Shown here: positions 37,941 to 46,006 of the stretch, piece after piece
Layout: each line of letters starts with the position of its first letter
Position numbering within the stretch: the first letter of the stretch is position 1
DNA from: an uncultured Caulobacterales bacterium
GTDB taxonomy: Bacteria; Pseudomonadota; Alphaproteobacteria; Caulobacterales; Maricaulaceae
Assembly: GCA_947503715.1 (NCBI GenBank)
Contig: CANNER010000004.1
Span: forward strand, 310,001 to 374,000
Reading direction: 5' to 3'
Length of the DNA: 64,000 nt
Translations under genes and position numbers: made by a program
The notes under the pieces: model-generated
What the model saw: only the letters and a program-made list of their open reading frames with translations
Databases searched by the model: none
Told to the model about the DNA's origin: nothing

Positions 37941-39272
37941 CTAAGTAACTAACAAAGCGAGAAAGTGCTGTTGGATTTTCGCGAAATCTGGTCTCTGATT
38001 GACGTTTGATTGCTGACACTCTCTGTACAAGTCTTTGAGGGCGGAGATGAGATCGACCGCCCGATCCTCACGCGGCACCACACTCAATATATCTTCCAAA
38101 AAACAGCCAAAGGCGCGGACCTCAATGGCTTCCAGGGCTTGGGCTTGCGCGGGACACAGGGCCGCGTAATTTGACGCCGCGCCGAAATCGCCCAGCAATA
38201 TGTCGCCTCCCGCATCGACCAGAATATTATGTGCGTAGAGATCGCCATGGCAAATATTGCGGTCGCGCAAATGCACCAGGATGCGCGACAGGTTTTGCGC
38301 CATTTTCAGAACCTGTTCGGGACTGAAAACCGTCTCTTCCAGGAACACATCGCGGGTGCAGGTGTCGAAATTTGGCGGCTGCCCCAAATTTGTGAAACCG
38401 TCATCGATCAGGCCCAGCGCGAGGCCCGTTTGCGTATGTGATGTCACCTTCGCCAAAATCGGGATCAGGCCGTCATGCGCCCCCGCCGCCAGACTGGCGG
38501 CCAGTTCATCCTGCGGATATCCATCGGATGTCACCGCGCCTTTGAATGTCTTGACCGCGATCGGCGCTTGCGGATTGTCCAGGCCTTGCGGCGCGTTAAT
38601 CCAGTCACCCCGCGTGATAATCCCCGACGCGCCCGCACCCAATATCCCGCCCCGCGAAATATCATCAAAGCTGACGATGGGGAGCGCCTTATTGTCCGGG
38701 AAAGGCACACAAAACGGATTACCGGAAAAGGCGAACCAGGCCAGTTTTGGCAGGCCGAGCAAAGCGTCTGGAAACGCCGTCAATTGATTGGCGGAAATAC
38801 GGATGAGCTCCAGCGCATGACATTGCGCGATAGAGGGCGGCAGACTGCGCAATTGATTTCCTGCCAACATCAACTTTTGCAACTGCGCGAGATCTCCCAG
38901 GGAGTCAGGCAATTGTGTCAATTGATTGTCGGTCAGGATAAGCCAGCGCGTCTGCTGTGGTAGGGCGTGTTCGGGCAGTTCCGAGAGTTTGTTCGCCTTA
39001 AATCCGATCATTGTGAGATTGGGGCATTGAGATAAAACCTTAGGAAAAACAGTGAAATCATTGTTAGAGAGGAACAGAATCTTTAAGTGTGTCAGGCGCG
39101 CAAAATCATCTGGCAGAGCCGTTAATGTATTGCCTGACAGATCGAGAATTTCCAGCGTCTCGGAGAGACCGAATATCTCGCGCGGGACCTCCGTCAGGCC
39201 TTCTGAAATCTTAATCTCGCGCAGGCCGAGTAGACGCCCGTTTTTTAAATCATCGAGGCTGTGCTTGTTCAT
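37941..39272 (-). CDS. Leucine-rich-repeat protein kinase
   Basis: 443 residues. Residues about 15-200 form roughly eight leucine-rich repeats (LEILDLSGNTLTALPDDFARL; LQKLMLAGNQLRSLPPSIAQ). A compact Ser/Thr-kinase-like domain follows, with Gly loop LGAGASGIITRG, Lys in IAVKTFKG, catalytic loop NICHGDLYAHNIL and metal motif LLGDFGAAS. All key kinase residues are present, so it is probably active. There is no signal peptide or TM segment, so it is cytosolic. Partner and substrate are unknown. It sits in an accessory segment beside a methyltransferase, three bases apart on the same strand. Confidence 0.88.
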   Translation of the reverse strand: MNKHSLDDLKNGRLLGLREIKISEGLTEVPREIFGLSETLEILDLSGNTLTALPDDFARLTHLKILFLSNNDFTVFPKVLSQCPNLTMIGFKANKLSELPEHALPQQTRWLILTDNQLTQLPDSLGDLAQLQKLMLAGNQLRSLPPSIAQCHALELIRISANQLTAFPDALLGLPKLAWFAFSGNPFCVPFPDNKALPIVSFDDISRGGILGAGASGIITRGDWINAPQGLDNPQAPIAVKTFKGAVTSDGYPQDELAASLAAGAHDGLIPILAKVTSHTQTGLALGLIDDGFTNLGQPPNFDTCTRDVFLEETVFSPEQVLKMAQNLSRILVHLRDRNICHGDLYAHNILVDAGGDILLGDFGAASNYAALCPAQAQALEAIEVRAFGCFLEDILSVVPREDRAVDLISALKDLYRECQQSNVNQRPDFAKIQQHFLALLVT

Positions 39273-39275
39273 GGC

Positions 39276-40088
39276 TTACGCCCTCACCCCAACAATTAAA
39301 TCCTGAATCGATCCATCCAACACGCTCTCACGCCAACCGCCAAGCTCCACCGTTTCAATCTCCAATCCCAATCGACTGTAAAGCCCCTCCACCCAGTCGC
39401 GGTTGAAGGCGAGCGCGGCTTCGGGGTTTTCGGGGAGGGTTGTTCGACTCACAGTGTCGACCTCGGCGTGGAAATCCATGATGGGATTTAATTTCGGCGC
39501 CTCATCCCACAGGAACCATGTGATGATCGCTTTGCCGCCGGGCTTTAGGACTCTCGCGATTTCCGAGAGATAATTCTCCACATCCTCGGCGAACATATGG
39601 GTGAAGACGGAGGTCAGAAAGACGAAGTCGAACCGGTTCTCCGCATAGGGAAAGATGTAATCCTTCGCCGCCACCGCCCCGTCCGGATTATATCGCGCGT
39701 TGAAAACATCGGCATGGTCAAAAGTGAAATTCGGGACATCCGCATATTTTTCGCGGCACCACTCAACGCCCGATCGTTCAATATCAAAACCCGTATAGGA
39801 CCCGCCGTCCAATGCCCCGACAAGGGGCCGCGCCATGCGCCCCTGCCCGCAACCGACATCGAGGACCTCCATCTCGGGCGTCAGGCCGTACTGCTGAAAC
39901 CGCGCGCGGAAACTCTCGCCGACTTTCGCAAAATCACCGCCCCCGATCAGCGTATCGCGCCGCGGCGGAATACGCGGATCCTTTATCGGGTCGACCAGAT
40001 CATGCAGCGCATGACCGACACGCTTGATTGCGACGCGCGTGGAGACGGGCAAAAGGGCTTTTAGAAATCGTTTCATCCTGCCCGCCAT
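39276..40088 (-). CDS. SAM-dependent methyltransferase (type 11/25)
   Basis: 270 residues from the ATG at 40088; a start at 40076 is equally possible. The class I Rossmann motif I is MEVLDVGCGQGRMARPL, with motif II/III parts GFDIERSGVEW and FDFVFLTSVFTHMF and the post-motif RVLKPGGKAIITWF. The substrate is not evident; relatives act on sugars, lipids or small molecules. It is encoded upstream of the LRR kinase on the same strand and is divergent from mtaB with a 37-bp gap. A damaged copy of its 3' end lies at 37777. Confidence 0.88.
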   Translation of the reverse strand: MAGRMKRFLKALLPVSTRVAIKRVGHALHDLVDPIKDPRIPPRRDTLIGGGDFAKVGESFRARFQQYGLTPEMEVLDVGCGQGRMARPLVGALDGGSYTGFDIERSGVEWCREKYADVPNFTFDHADVFNARYNPDGAVAAKDYIFPYAENRFDFVFLTSVFTHMFAEDVENYLSEIARVLKPGGKAIITWFLWDEAPKLNPIMDFHAEVDTVSRTTLPENPEAALAFNRDWVEGLYSRLGLEIETVELGGWRESVLDGSIQDLIVGVRA

Positions 40089-40125
40089 ACTTGACCCAAC
40101 TCCGCTTTGCCACCACTTAGCGGGA

Positions 40126-41412
40126 ATGTCTGAAACCCCTGACATATCAAAGACGAAAGTCGTCACATTAGGCTGTCGCCTGAACGCCTATGAGTCTGAT
40201 GTCATCGCGGCGAATGCCCGCGACGCAGGTGAAAGTGCAGCGGTTGTGATTAACACCTGTGCCGTGACAAATGACGCCGTGGCGGAAAGCCGCCGTCAGG
40301 TGCGCAAAGCCGCGCGCGAAAACCCTGAGGCTCGGATTATCGTGACGGGCTGTGCCGCGCAGATCGACCCGACCATGTTCGCCGATATGGCGGAAGTTCA
40401 CCAAGTCCTCGGCAATCAAGAGAAGATGAACCCGCTCTCTTTCGGCCCGGATGCGCCGATGGAGCGCATTCGCGTAAACGATATTATGAGCGTCCGCGAA
40501 ACCGCGCCCCAATTTATGGGCAGCGAGAATGCGCTTCCCATAAAAAGCCAATCGCGCAGCCGCGCCTTTCTGCAAGTCCAGAATGGCTGCGACCATCGTT
40601 GTACCTTCTGCATCATTCCCTATGGGCGCGGAAATTCGCGCTCCGTCCCGGCGGGCGAGATTGTTGGGTCTGTGAAATCCTTGGTCCGGCAGGGTTATAA
40701 TGAAGTCGTGCTGACGGGTGTGGACCTGTCGAGTTGGGGCGGAGATCTGCCCGGCACGCCGCCGCTGGGCGATGTGGTCAGGCGGATATTGAAATTGGTG
40801 CCGGACCTACCGCGCCTACGTCTGTCCTCCATCGATCCGGCGGAAGTGGATGACGTGCTCTTTGATTTACTGGTCACGGATAAACGGATGAGCCCCTATC
40901 TCCACCTCTCCCTGCAATCGGGGGATGATATGATTTTAAAAAGGATGAAACGCCGCCATTCCCGCGCCGATGCAGTGGCGTTGTGCCAGCGTCTGAAAGC
41001 CGCGCGGCCGGAATTTACATTCGGCGCGGATATCATTGCAGGCTTCCCGACCGAGGATGACGCGATGTTCGAAAACTCCGTTTCCGTGGTTTCGGAGATC
41101 GGTATTCCGTGGCTCCACGTCTTTCCCTATTCCGCGCGACAAGGCACGCCCGCTGCAAAAATTTCGCCTGTTGACGGCAATATCGTCAAAGCCCGCGCGA
41201 AGCTTCTGCGTGAGGCGGGCGCAGCAGAAAAAGCGGCGCATTTGCAAACGCGCATTGGCGATGAGGACGAAGCTCTATTCGAAGAAACAGGTCTAGGTCG
41301 CCTCCCCGATTTCTCGATGGTGAAGGTGGACAATCCAGCCGAAGCAGGTAGCTTGGCGCGTGTCCGCATCACGGGCGCGACGGATACGCAATTAATTGGA
41401 ACTTTGATCTAA
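40126..41412 (+). CDS. mtaB: tRNA t6A37 methylthiotransferase
   Basis: 428 residues. The N-terminal UPF0004 domain (VVTLGCRLNAYESDVI; NTCAVTNDAVAESRR) holds the first cluster cysteines. The radical-SAM motif is NGCDHRCTFCIIPYGRGNSRS (CxxxCxxC), followed by PYLHLSLQSGDD and FGADIIAGFPTEDD. A degenerate TRAM-like tail ends the protein. It converts t6A37 to ms2t6A in ANN-decoding tRNAs. The residues RLNAYES distinguish MtaB from MiaB. The next gene, ftsY, begins directly after its stop with no gap. Confidence 0.94.
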   Translation: MSETPDISKTKVVTLGCRLNAYESDVIAANARDAGESAAVVINTCAVTNDAVAESRRQVRKAARENPEARIIVTGCAAQIDPTMFADMAEVHQVLGNQEKMNPLSFGPDAPMERIRVNDIMSVRETAPQFMGSENALPIKSQSRSRAFLQVQNGCDHRCTFCIIPYGRGNSRSVPAGEIVGSVKSLVRQGYNEVVLTGVDLSSWGGDLPGTPPLGDVVRRILKLVPDLPRLRLSSIDPAEVDDVLFDLLVTDKRMSPYLHLSLQSGDDMILKRMKRRHSRADAVALCQRLKAARPEFTFGADIIAGFPTEDDAMFENSVSVVSEIGIPWLHVFPYSARQGTPAAKISPVDGNIVKARAKLLREAGAAEKAAHLQTRIGDEDEALFEETGLGRLPDFSMVKVDNPAEAGSLARVRITGATDTQLIGTLI

Positions 41413-43221
41413 ATGGCTGAAAAGAAAAAAGGCTTTCTGAGCAAGCTCGGGTTCAAGTCCAAAGCGGATAAACTTGCCGAAGAAGCGGCGGCAAAAGCGG
41501 CGGCGCAGCAGCGCGTCGATGAACAAATGGCCGCGCGCATGGCCGCGATCAACGCCGCCGCTCTCGCCTCTGCCCGAAAACAGGATGAAGCGTCTCAGGG
41601 GCTGTCAGAGGAAGAGACAGCCGCACGCGAGTTAGAGGAAAAACGCCTCGCCGAAATCCAAGCCGCCCGCGACGTCGCCCGGGCCAAACAGTTGGCCGAA
41701 GAGCGGGCGCGGAAAGATGAAGAGGCCGCTGCCGCGAAATCCCGCGCCGAGGAAGAGGCCCGCCTCCGCGAGGAAGCGGAAGCCGCGCGTCTCGCCGAAG
41801 AAGAACGGCTAGCGGCGGAAGCCAAAGCTAAACGCGCGGCCGAAGATCAAGCCCGTCGCGAAGCGGAAGCCGCAGAAGCTGCTCGTATCAAAGCCGAGGA
41901 AGAAGCCGCCCTCGCCAAGGCGAAAGACGAGGCGGAAGCCGCCGCGCTGAAAGCGAAGCAAGAGGCTGAGGCGAATGTCCGCAAGGAGGCCCGCCTTGCT
42001 GAAGAGGCCAAACGCGAAGCAGAAGAAACAGCGCGCCTTGAAGCGGAACGTCTTGAACGCGAACGGTTGGAAGCGGAGCGCATAGAGGCCGAAAAACTCG
42101 CCGCAGAAAAAGCCGAGTCCGAACGTCTGAAACGCGAAGCCGAAGAAGCCGAACGCCGCGCCCGCATCGCCGAAGAACGCGCCGCCCGCGAGATCGCCGA
42201 ACGCGAAGCCGCCGAGCAAGCCGAAAGAAATCGCGCCGCCAAACGCGCAGAAGCCGGTCTGCCCGAATTAAAAGCCGAGCCTGAACCACTGGCCGAAGGC
42301 GGGTTTATGAACCGCATCTCGGCGGGTCTACGGAAATCCACGACGCGCATGTCCGACCAGATGGGTGCGGCCTTTACGAAGCGCACTTTGGACGAAGCCG
42401 CGATTGAGGAATTGGAAGATATCCTCGTCATGTCAGATCTCGGCTACGGGGTCGCAGCGCAGGTGACGGATCGTTTGCGCGAAACGAAATTTGATAAACA
42501 GGTCACGGATTTGGAAATTAAAATCGCCCTCGCCGATGTGATTTCCGATATCCTGACCCCATTGGAACGGCCCATCGTCTTCGGCATGGCCAAGCCGCAG
42601 ATCATGCTGTTTGTCGGGGTGAATGGTTCGGGCAAAACGACGACGCTCGGCAAAATCGCCAAGAGCTATACGGATAAAGGTAAGAAGGTTCTCATCGCGG
42701 CGGGCGATACATTCCGCGCGGCGGCAGTCGAACAGCTCACCGTTTGGGGCGAACGCGCGGGCGCACCCGTTATGTCTTCGGGACAGGGCACGGACGCGGC
42801 GGGGCTCGTCTTTGACGCCATGAAACGCGCCAAGAACGAAGACTTTGACATCCTGATGATCGACACGGCGGGACGGTTACAGAATCGCTCGGAACTCATG
42901 GAAGAATTAAATAAAATCATCCGCGTCATCCGCAAACAAGACGCCACCGCACCGCACCATTCCATCCTCGTCCTCGACGCGACGGTTGGACAGAATGCAC
43001 TGACGCAAACGGAAGCTTTCCGCGACACGGCGGATGTGACGGGATTGATTATGACCAAGCTGGACGGCACAGCGAAAGGCGGCGTGCTGGTCGCGCTCTC
43101 AGACAAATACGCCCTGCCCATCCATCATATTGGCATCGGTGAACGGATCGAGGATTTAGAGAATTTCAGCGCCCCGGTCTTCGCGGCAGCGCTGTCCGGC
43201 GTAGCGGATGCTTTGAACTGA
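41413..43221 (+). CDS. ftsY: Signal recognition particle receptor FtsY
   Basis: 602 residues. Residues 1-290 are an extended, highly charged Glu/Ala/Arg/Lys-rich helical region (many EAERLERERLEAER-type runs), much longer than the E. coli A domain. The NG domain follows, with G1 GVNGSGKTTTLGKIA, G2/G3 DTFRAAAVEQL and DTAGRLQNRSELMEEL, and G4 TKLDGTAKGG. It docks SRP-ribosome complexes at the inner membrane. It is coupled to mtaB (stop directly followed by ATG) and to the next gene (one-base overlap). Confidence 0.97.
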   Translation: MAEKKKGFLSKLGFKSKADKLAEEAAAKAAAQQRVDEQMAARMAAINAAALASARKQDEASQGLSEEETAARELEEKRLAEIQAARDVARAKQLAEERARKDEEAAAAKSRAEEEARLREEAEAARLAEEERLAAEAKAKRAAEDQARREAEAAEAARIKAEEEAALAKAKDEAEAAALKAKQEAEANVRKEARLAEEAKREAEETARLEAERLERERLEAERIEAEKLAAEKAESERLKREAEEAERRARIAEERAAREIAEREAAEQAERNRAAKRAEAGLPELKAEPEPLAEGGFMNRISAGLRKSTTRMSDQMGAAFTKRTLDEAAIEELEDILVMSDLGYGVAAQVTDRLRETKFDKQVTDLEIKIALADVISDILTPLERPIVFGMAKPQIMLFVGVNGSGKTTTLGKIAKSYTDKGKKVLIAAGDTFRAAAVEQLTVWGERAGAPVMSSGQGTDAAGLVFDAMKRAKNEDFDILMIDTAGRLQNRSELMEELNKIIRVIRKQDATAPHHSILVLDATVGQNALTQTEAFRDTADVTGLIMTKLDGTAKGGVLVALSDKYALPIHHIGIGERIEDLENFSAPVFAAALSGVADALN

Positions 43222-43658
43222 TGGCTTTTCGGTTCACAACAGCTACCCTCTTTGCGCTTTTAACTGCGCTTTCATATGCTTTTGTCGCAGCCCATCACTC
43301 GGAGACATTCACATATATTAAAAAACCGCTTCCCAATGTCCCTGAAAGCGCGATGAGAAGTGGATATTGTTGCATGCTCTACGACATCGATAGAGATGGC
43401 CGAACACAGAACGTAGAGGCGACTTATTGTACAGATGAAGTCTATCGCCAAGAGTCTATCCGGACATTATCGTCATGGGTCTATGATAAAAAACGGCAAG
43501 ACGGGACTCCTGTGGCGGCTTATAATATTACAGCCAGCATTGCTTACCGTATCGAAGATATGATGGGTGTGCCAATCTCCGGACCTCATGAATTTATGAC
43601 GCCCTTATCGAATGGGGAATATTATATGGAACGGATTTGTTCGCCCTTGATTGGTTAA
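43221..43658 (+). CDS. Secreted TonB C-terminal-like protein
   Basis: 145 residues. A signal peptide (MAFRFTTATLFALLTALSYAFVAA) precedes a domain with the TonB C-terminal pattern: P.NVPESAMRSGYC, YDIDRDGRTQNVEA, IRTLSSWVYDKKRQDGTPVAAYN. It lacks the Pro-rich spacer, and the segment is only weakly TonB-like. It has five or six Cys, so disulfides are likely. It overlaps ftsY by one base. A role in energy transfer to a receptor is possible but unproved. Confidence 0.65.
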   Translation: MAFRFTTATLFALLTALSYAFVAAHHSETFTYIKKPLPNVPESAMRSGYCCMLYDIDRDGRTQNVEATYCTDEVYRQESIRTLSSWVYDKKRQDGTPVAAYNITASIAYRIEDMMGVPISGPHEFMTPLSNGEYYMERICSPLIG

Positions 43659-43716
43659 GTTAAAAATATCATTTAATTAATTTCAATCTTGGGAAGTCCG
43701 CGCGGGTTTTTCAGGC

Positions 43717-43754
43717 GGTTGAGGGTTGAACTTACGGTTAGAGGTTAAACTTAC
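43717..43754 (+). repeat. Tandem 19-bp direct repeat
   Basis: GGTTGAGGGTTGAACTTAC is followed immediately by GGTTAGAGGTTAAACTTAC, with 15 of 19 positions identical. It lies between the TonB-like gene and the candidate RNA, where a regulator could bind as a dimer. No known operator was recognised. Confidence 0.6.
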
Positions 43755-43769
43755 GGGTGAGAGCCTGTT

Positions 43770-43961
43770 GAACAGACCCACGCGGTGTTGAGCGTTTCCT
43801 TTAACCGTGTGAACCACATTCAAACCCGTCGTCAGTCGAGTTTCAAATCTGTACGGACCACCGAAACTTTCGATGATATTTGCCCGTCCCCCTCGCGACC
43901 GGACCGGTTTGCAACCCGGTCGTCCCTTGAGGAGAACAGCGTGGGTTTAAGCGTTGTTTTT
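43770..43961 (+). ncRNA. Candidate structured RNA, about 190 nt (no protein coding seen)
   Basis: In the 450-nt gap after the TonB-like gene, ACCCACGC (43776-43783) pairs perfectly with GCGTGGGT (43939-43946), with TGTT/AACA inside. A strong internal hairpin is CGACCGG (43896-43902) with CCGGTCG (43916-43922). The end is an intrinsic-terminator shape: AACAGCG (43935-43941) with CGTTGTT (43952-43958), then more T. The closing stem and the terminator compete for the same bases. It does not match tmRNA, RNase P, 4.5S or 6S as far as I can tell. An 88-codon frame at 43785 has no ribosome site and is ignored. Confidence 0.45.
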
Positions 43962-44062
43962 CGGGGTGGGGATTATTCTCTTAGTTATTCAATTAGCGCA
44001 TTGAATTTATTGAAGAGTCGCAGACACATAAATGCGGATATAGTTTTGTGATTATTTTCAAA

Positions 44063-44095
44063 CCGTCATTACCGGGCTTGTCCCGATAATGACGG
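44063..44095 (-). terminator. Hairpin after the 44.1-kb gene; REP-like
   Basis: CCGTCATTA (44063-44071) pairs with TAATGACGG (44087-44095), and inside it CGGG pairs with CCCG. On the minus strand it is followed by TTTGAAAATAAT, so it can terminate the secreted repeat-protein gene that stops at 44109. The sequence type (GTCATTACCGGGCTTGTCCCG) resembles dispersed alphaproteobacterial intergenic repeats. Confidence 0.6.
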
Positions 44096-44108
44096 AAGAG
44101 AGATAGTT

Positions 44109-45167
44109 TTATCTCCGCTTTCGGTGCGGGGCACGGCGTTGATAGGCGGGGTGGTTTTCTGTGCCGTAATAGCCCGTCGTTGCATCTGCTTGTGATGAAG
44201 AAATCACCTCTGTCGATACATCAACGTTATGTGTTGATGAGGTGGAATAATGCCCGCTGGTATAGCTGCCACTCGAATAACCGGACGTATTCGACACGCG
44301 TCCCGTTCCGGGCTGACACAATACCCGCCGCCATTCATAGCGTTCCGGCGAAATCAGGTTTCGCGTTTGAACATCGCCATATTCGGCGGGGACATTGACT
44401 TCATAGGCTTCAGCCGGACGGACGAGATCTTCCACCGTTACATTCGTATACTCCGCAGGGACTGGGATTTCCCGCACACCGCCGGGATCCGCCAGCACCT
44501 GCTTCGTGATCGAGCGGGTCTGTGCGGGAACCGGCATGCGGATAACGCGAGACGGCGCGCTCATGACGCGGCGAGTCGTTGTGACGGAGGTGCCCGGTTC
44601 TTCGACGAGACACCAGATCTCGCAGCCCGGACCGCATGTGTCGCCGCCCTGCTGCGTCGTGGCGTAACTGCCACCGCGATAGCCGGAGCTGTCCCGCAAG
44701 CGCCCATCCGCCGTCGAGCGAATGATATAACCCTGCCGTTGCAGCTCCGCAGGATTGCCACGTTTCCAGACGAGATGCGGCGCACCCGTTTGCAGGCGTT
44801 CCGTCACGGTCGAAAATTGCGGCGCACTGACCGAGAGACGGTCATGTGCAGGACGCGTGACGATCTGTTCCGTACGGGTGGTATAGCGCGGTTGGCGGAC
44901 CTCATAGCGGACACTTGGTTCCTTCGTCATGATTGTTTCCTGCCGCGCCTGAAGCTGGGGTTCAGTCACCTCTAACCGCGCATGTGCTTCGCTTTTGATG
45001 ACGGTCTGCGTCCCCGTCGAATATTGCGCGGGAATACGGACCTGCGCGTAACATTCACCGGGATTGGCGACGGGCGGCAGGGCTTCGGGAAAGGCGGGAT
45101 TACCCGCAAAGGCCGACGTCGCCGTCCCCGCTATGATGAGAGCCAAAATAGGGCTTAGCTGACGCAT
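44109..45167 (-). CDS. Secreted repeat protein of unknown function
   Basis: 352 residues from the ATG at 45167. A signal peptide (MRQLSPILALIIAGTATSAFA) is followed by at least seven degenerate 22-27-residue units of the form 'v.vPAeY..v...v...pa' (for example VREIPVPAEYTNVTVEDLV and YEVNVPAEYGDVQTRNLI), arranged in two blocks. Between them lies GYIIRSTADGRLRDSSGYRGGS and a Cys cluster (CGPGCEIWC). The C-terminus is Ser/Gly/Tyr-rich, then basic (YQRRAPHRKRR). Similar PAEY repeats occur in some OmpA-family and peptidoglycan-binding proteins, so a periplasmic or wall-associated role is inferred. Confidence 0.72.
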   Translation of the reverse strand: MRQLSPILALIIAGTATSAFAGNPAFPEALPPVANPGECYAQVRIPAQYSTGTQTVIKSEAHARLEVTEPQLQARQETIMTKEPSVRYEVRQPRYTTRTEQIVTRPAHDRLSVSAPQFSTVTERLQTGAPHLVWKRGNPAELQRQGYIIRSTADGRLRDSSGYRGGSYATTQQGGDTCGPGCEIWCLVEEPGTSVTTTRRVMSAPSRVIRMPVPAQTRSITKQVLADPGGVREIPVPAEYTNVTVEDLVRPAEAYEVNVPAEYGDVQTRNLISPERYEWRRVLCQPGTGRVSNTSGYSSGSYTSGHYSTSSTHNVDVSTEVISSSQADATTGYYGTENHPAYQRRAPHRKRR

Positions 45168-45180
45168 GGGACACTCCGGT

Positions 45181-45522
45181 TCAGGATAAAAGGCGTTTTC
45201 GGATAAGATGAAAAAGGATGACGGCCAGAAGCACGCCAAGAGCATTGGCGATGGCGTCGGCGACCGAGCCCGTCCGTCCCAGCCCCATAAAATGTTGTGC
45301 GAACTCTAAAACGATTCCTAAACTGATAAATCCAACGACGACCCACCCGCCCCAAAGGCGCGGCCAGCCGAGACGCGTCAGTCCCGCGAGCACACCATAA
45401 GAGAAGAGATGCAGGACCTTGTCGACATGTGGTGTGCCACCCGTCGAAAAGCTGGGGCGCAGGCTCATGTAAATCACGACAAGCGTGGCGAGGATCGAGA
45501 GAATCTGGATGAGTCGGGTCAT
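45181..45522 (-). CDS. VanZ-like membrane protein
   Basis: 113 residues with about four hydrophobic helices. The family pattern 'DK..H...Y..l' is seen as HVDKVLHLFSYGVLAGL, followed by LEFAQHFMGLGRTGSVADAIANALG, which resembles the VanZ 'E..Q.f...R..d..D...N..G' block. VanZ-like proteins are small inner-membrane proteins of unclear function. The start at 45522 removes an upstream extension without family similarity. It lies 13 nt upstream of the repeat-protein gene on the same strand. Confidence 0.8.
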   Translation of the reverse strand: MTRLIQILSILATLVVIYMSLRPSFSTGGTPHVDKVLHLFSYGVLAGLTRLGWPRLWGGWVVVGFISLGIVLEFAQHFMGLGRTGSVADAIANALGVLLAVILFHLIRKRLLS

Positions 45523-45733
45523 GGGCCCCGCTATAGGCGGGACAAGCGGGCGCGGCGATGACCAAATCACGATCATTTTTGGTCGGCCCACGCCGGATAT
45601 CTGTCCCACAACAGCACATATTATGATTAAGCAGGTGTAAATGTGGCGGGAATATGGCAAATACCCGAATGAAGGGCCGCATTATGGCCAAATTCGGGCT
45701 TAGACACGCCCCATAGTTTTGACGGATTCTCCC

Positions 45734-46006
45734 ATGGACACACTTGACCCCAAAGACGTTGCGAATGAGCTGGATGGTTGGACCGGCGGCGATGATTTCA
45801 TCACTAAAGTTTTCCAATTCGAAGATTTTGCGGAAGCCTTTGGTTTTATGACGCGCATCGCGATTATCGCGGAAAAAATGGATCATCATCCCGAATGGTA
45901 TAATGTTTACAACCGTGTCGACGTGACCCTGACGACCCATGATGCGGGCGGTGTGACGGAAAAAGATGTTACGCTGGCCAATGCCATGGAAAAGGCTACG
46001 TCATGA
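45734..46006 (+). CDS. phhB: Pterin-4a-carbinolamine dehydratase
   Basis: 90 residues. The diagnostic active-site block is [24 protein letters not shown], with the paired His, and the C-terminus TLANAMEKA fits. It recycles the pterin cofactor of aromatic amino acid hydroxylases. The ATG at 45734 is used; an in-frame TTG lies five codons upstream, and neither has a clear Shine-Dalgarno. It overlaps the DUF885 gene by four bases (ATGA). Confidence 0.93.
   Translation: MDTLDPKDVANELDGWTGGDDFITKVFQFEDFAEAFGFMTRIAIIAEKMDHHPEWYNVYNRVDVTLTTHDAGGVTEKDVTLANAMEKATS

Noticed and set aside
41847-42431. Long Ser/Ala/Arg-rich frames on the minus strand
   Set aside because: They are antisense to the charged repeat region of ftsY (GCG/GAA/CGC codons), which keeps other frames open.
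43785-44051. An 88-codon frame on the + strand
   Set aside because: No ribosome site, no domain, and it runs through strong hairpins and past a terminator; the interval is better explained as non-coding structured RNA.
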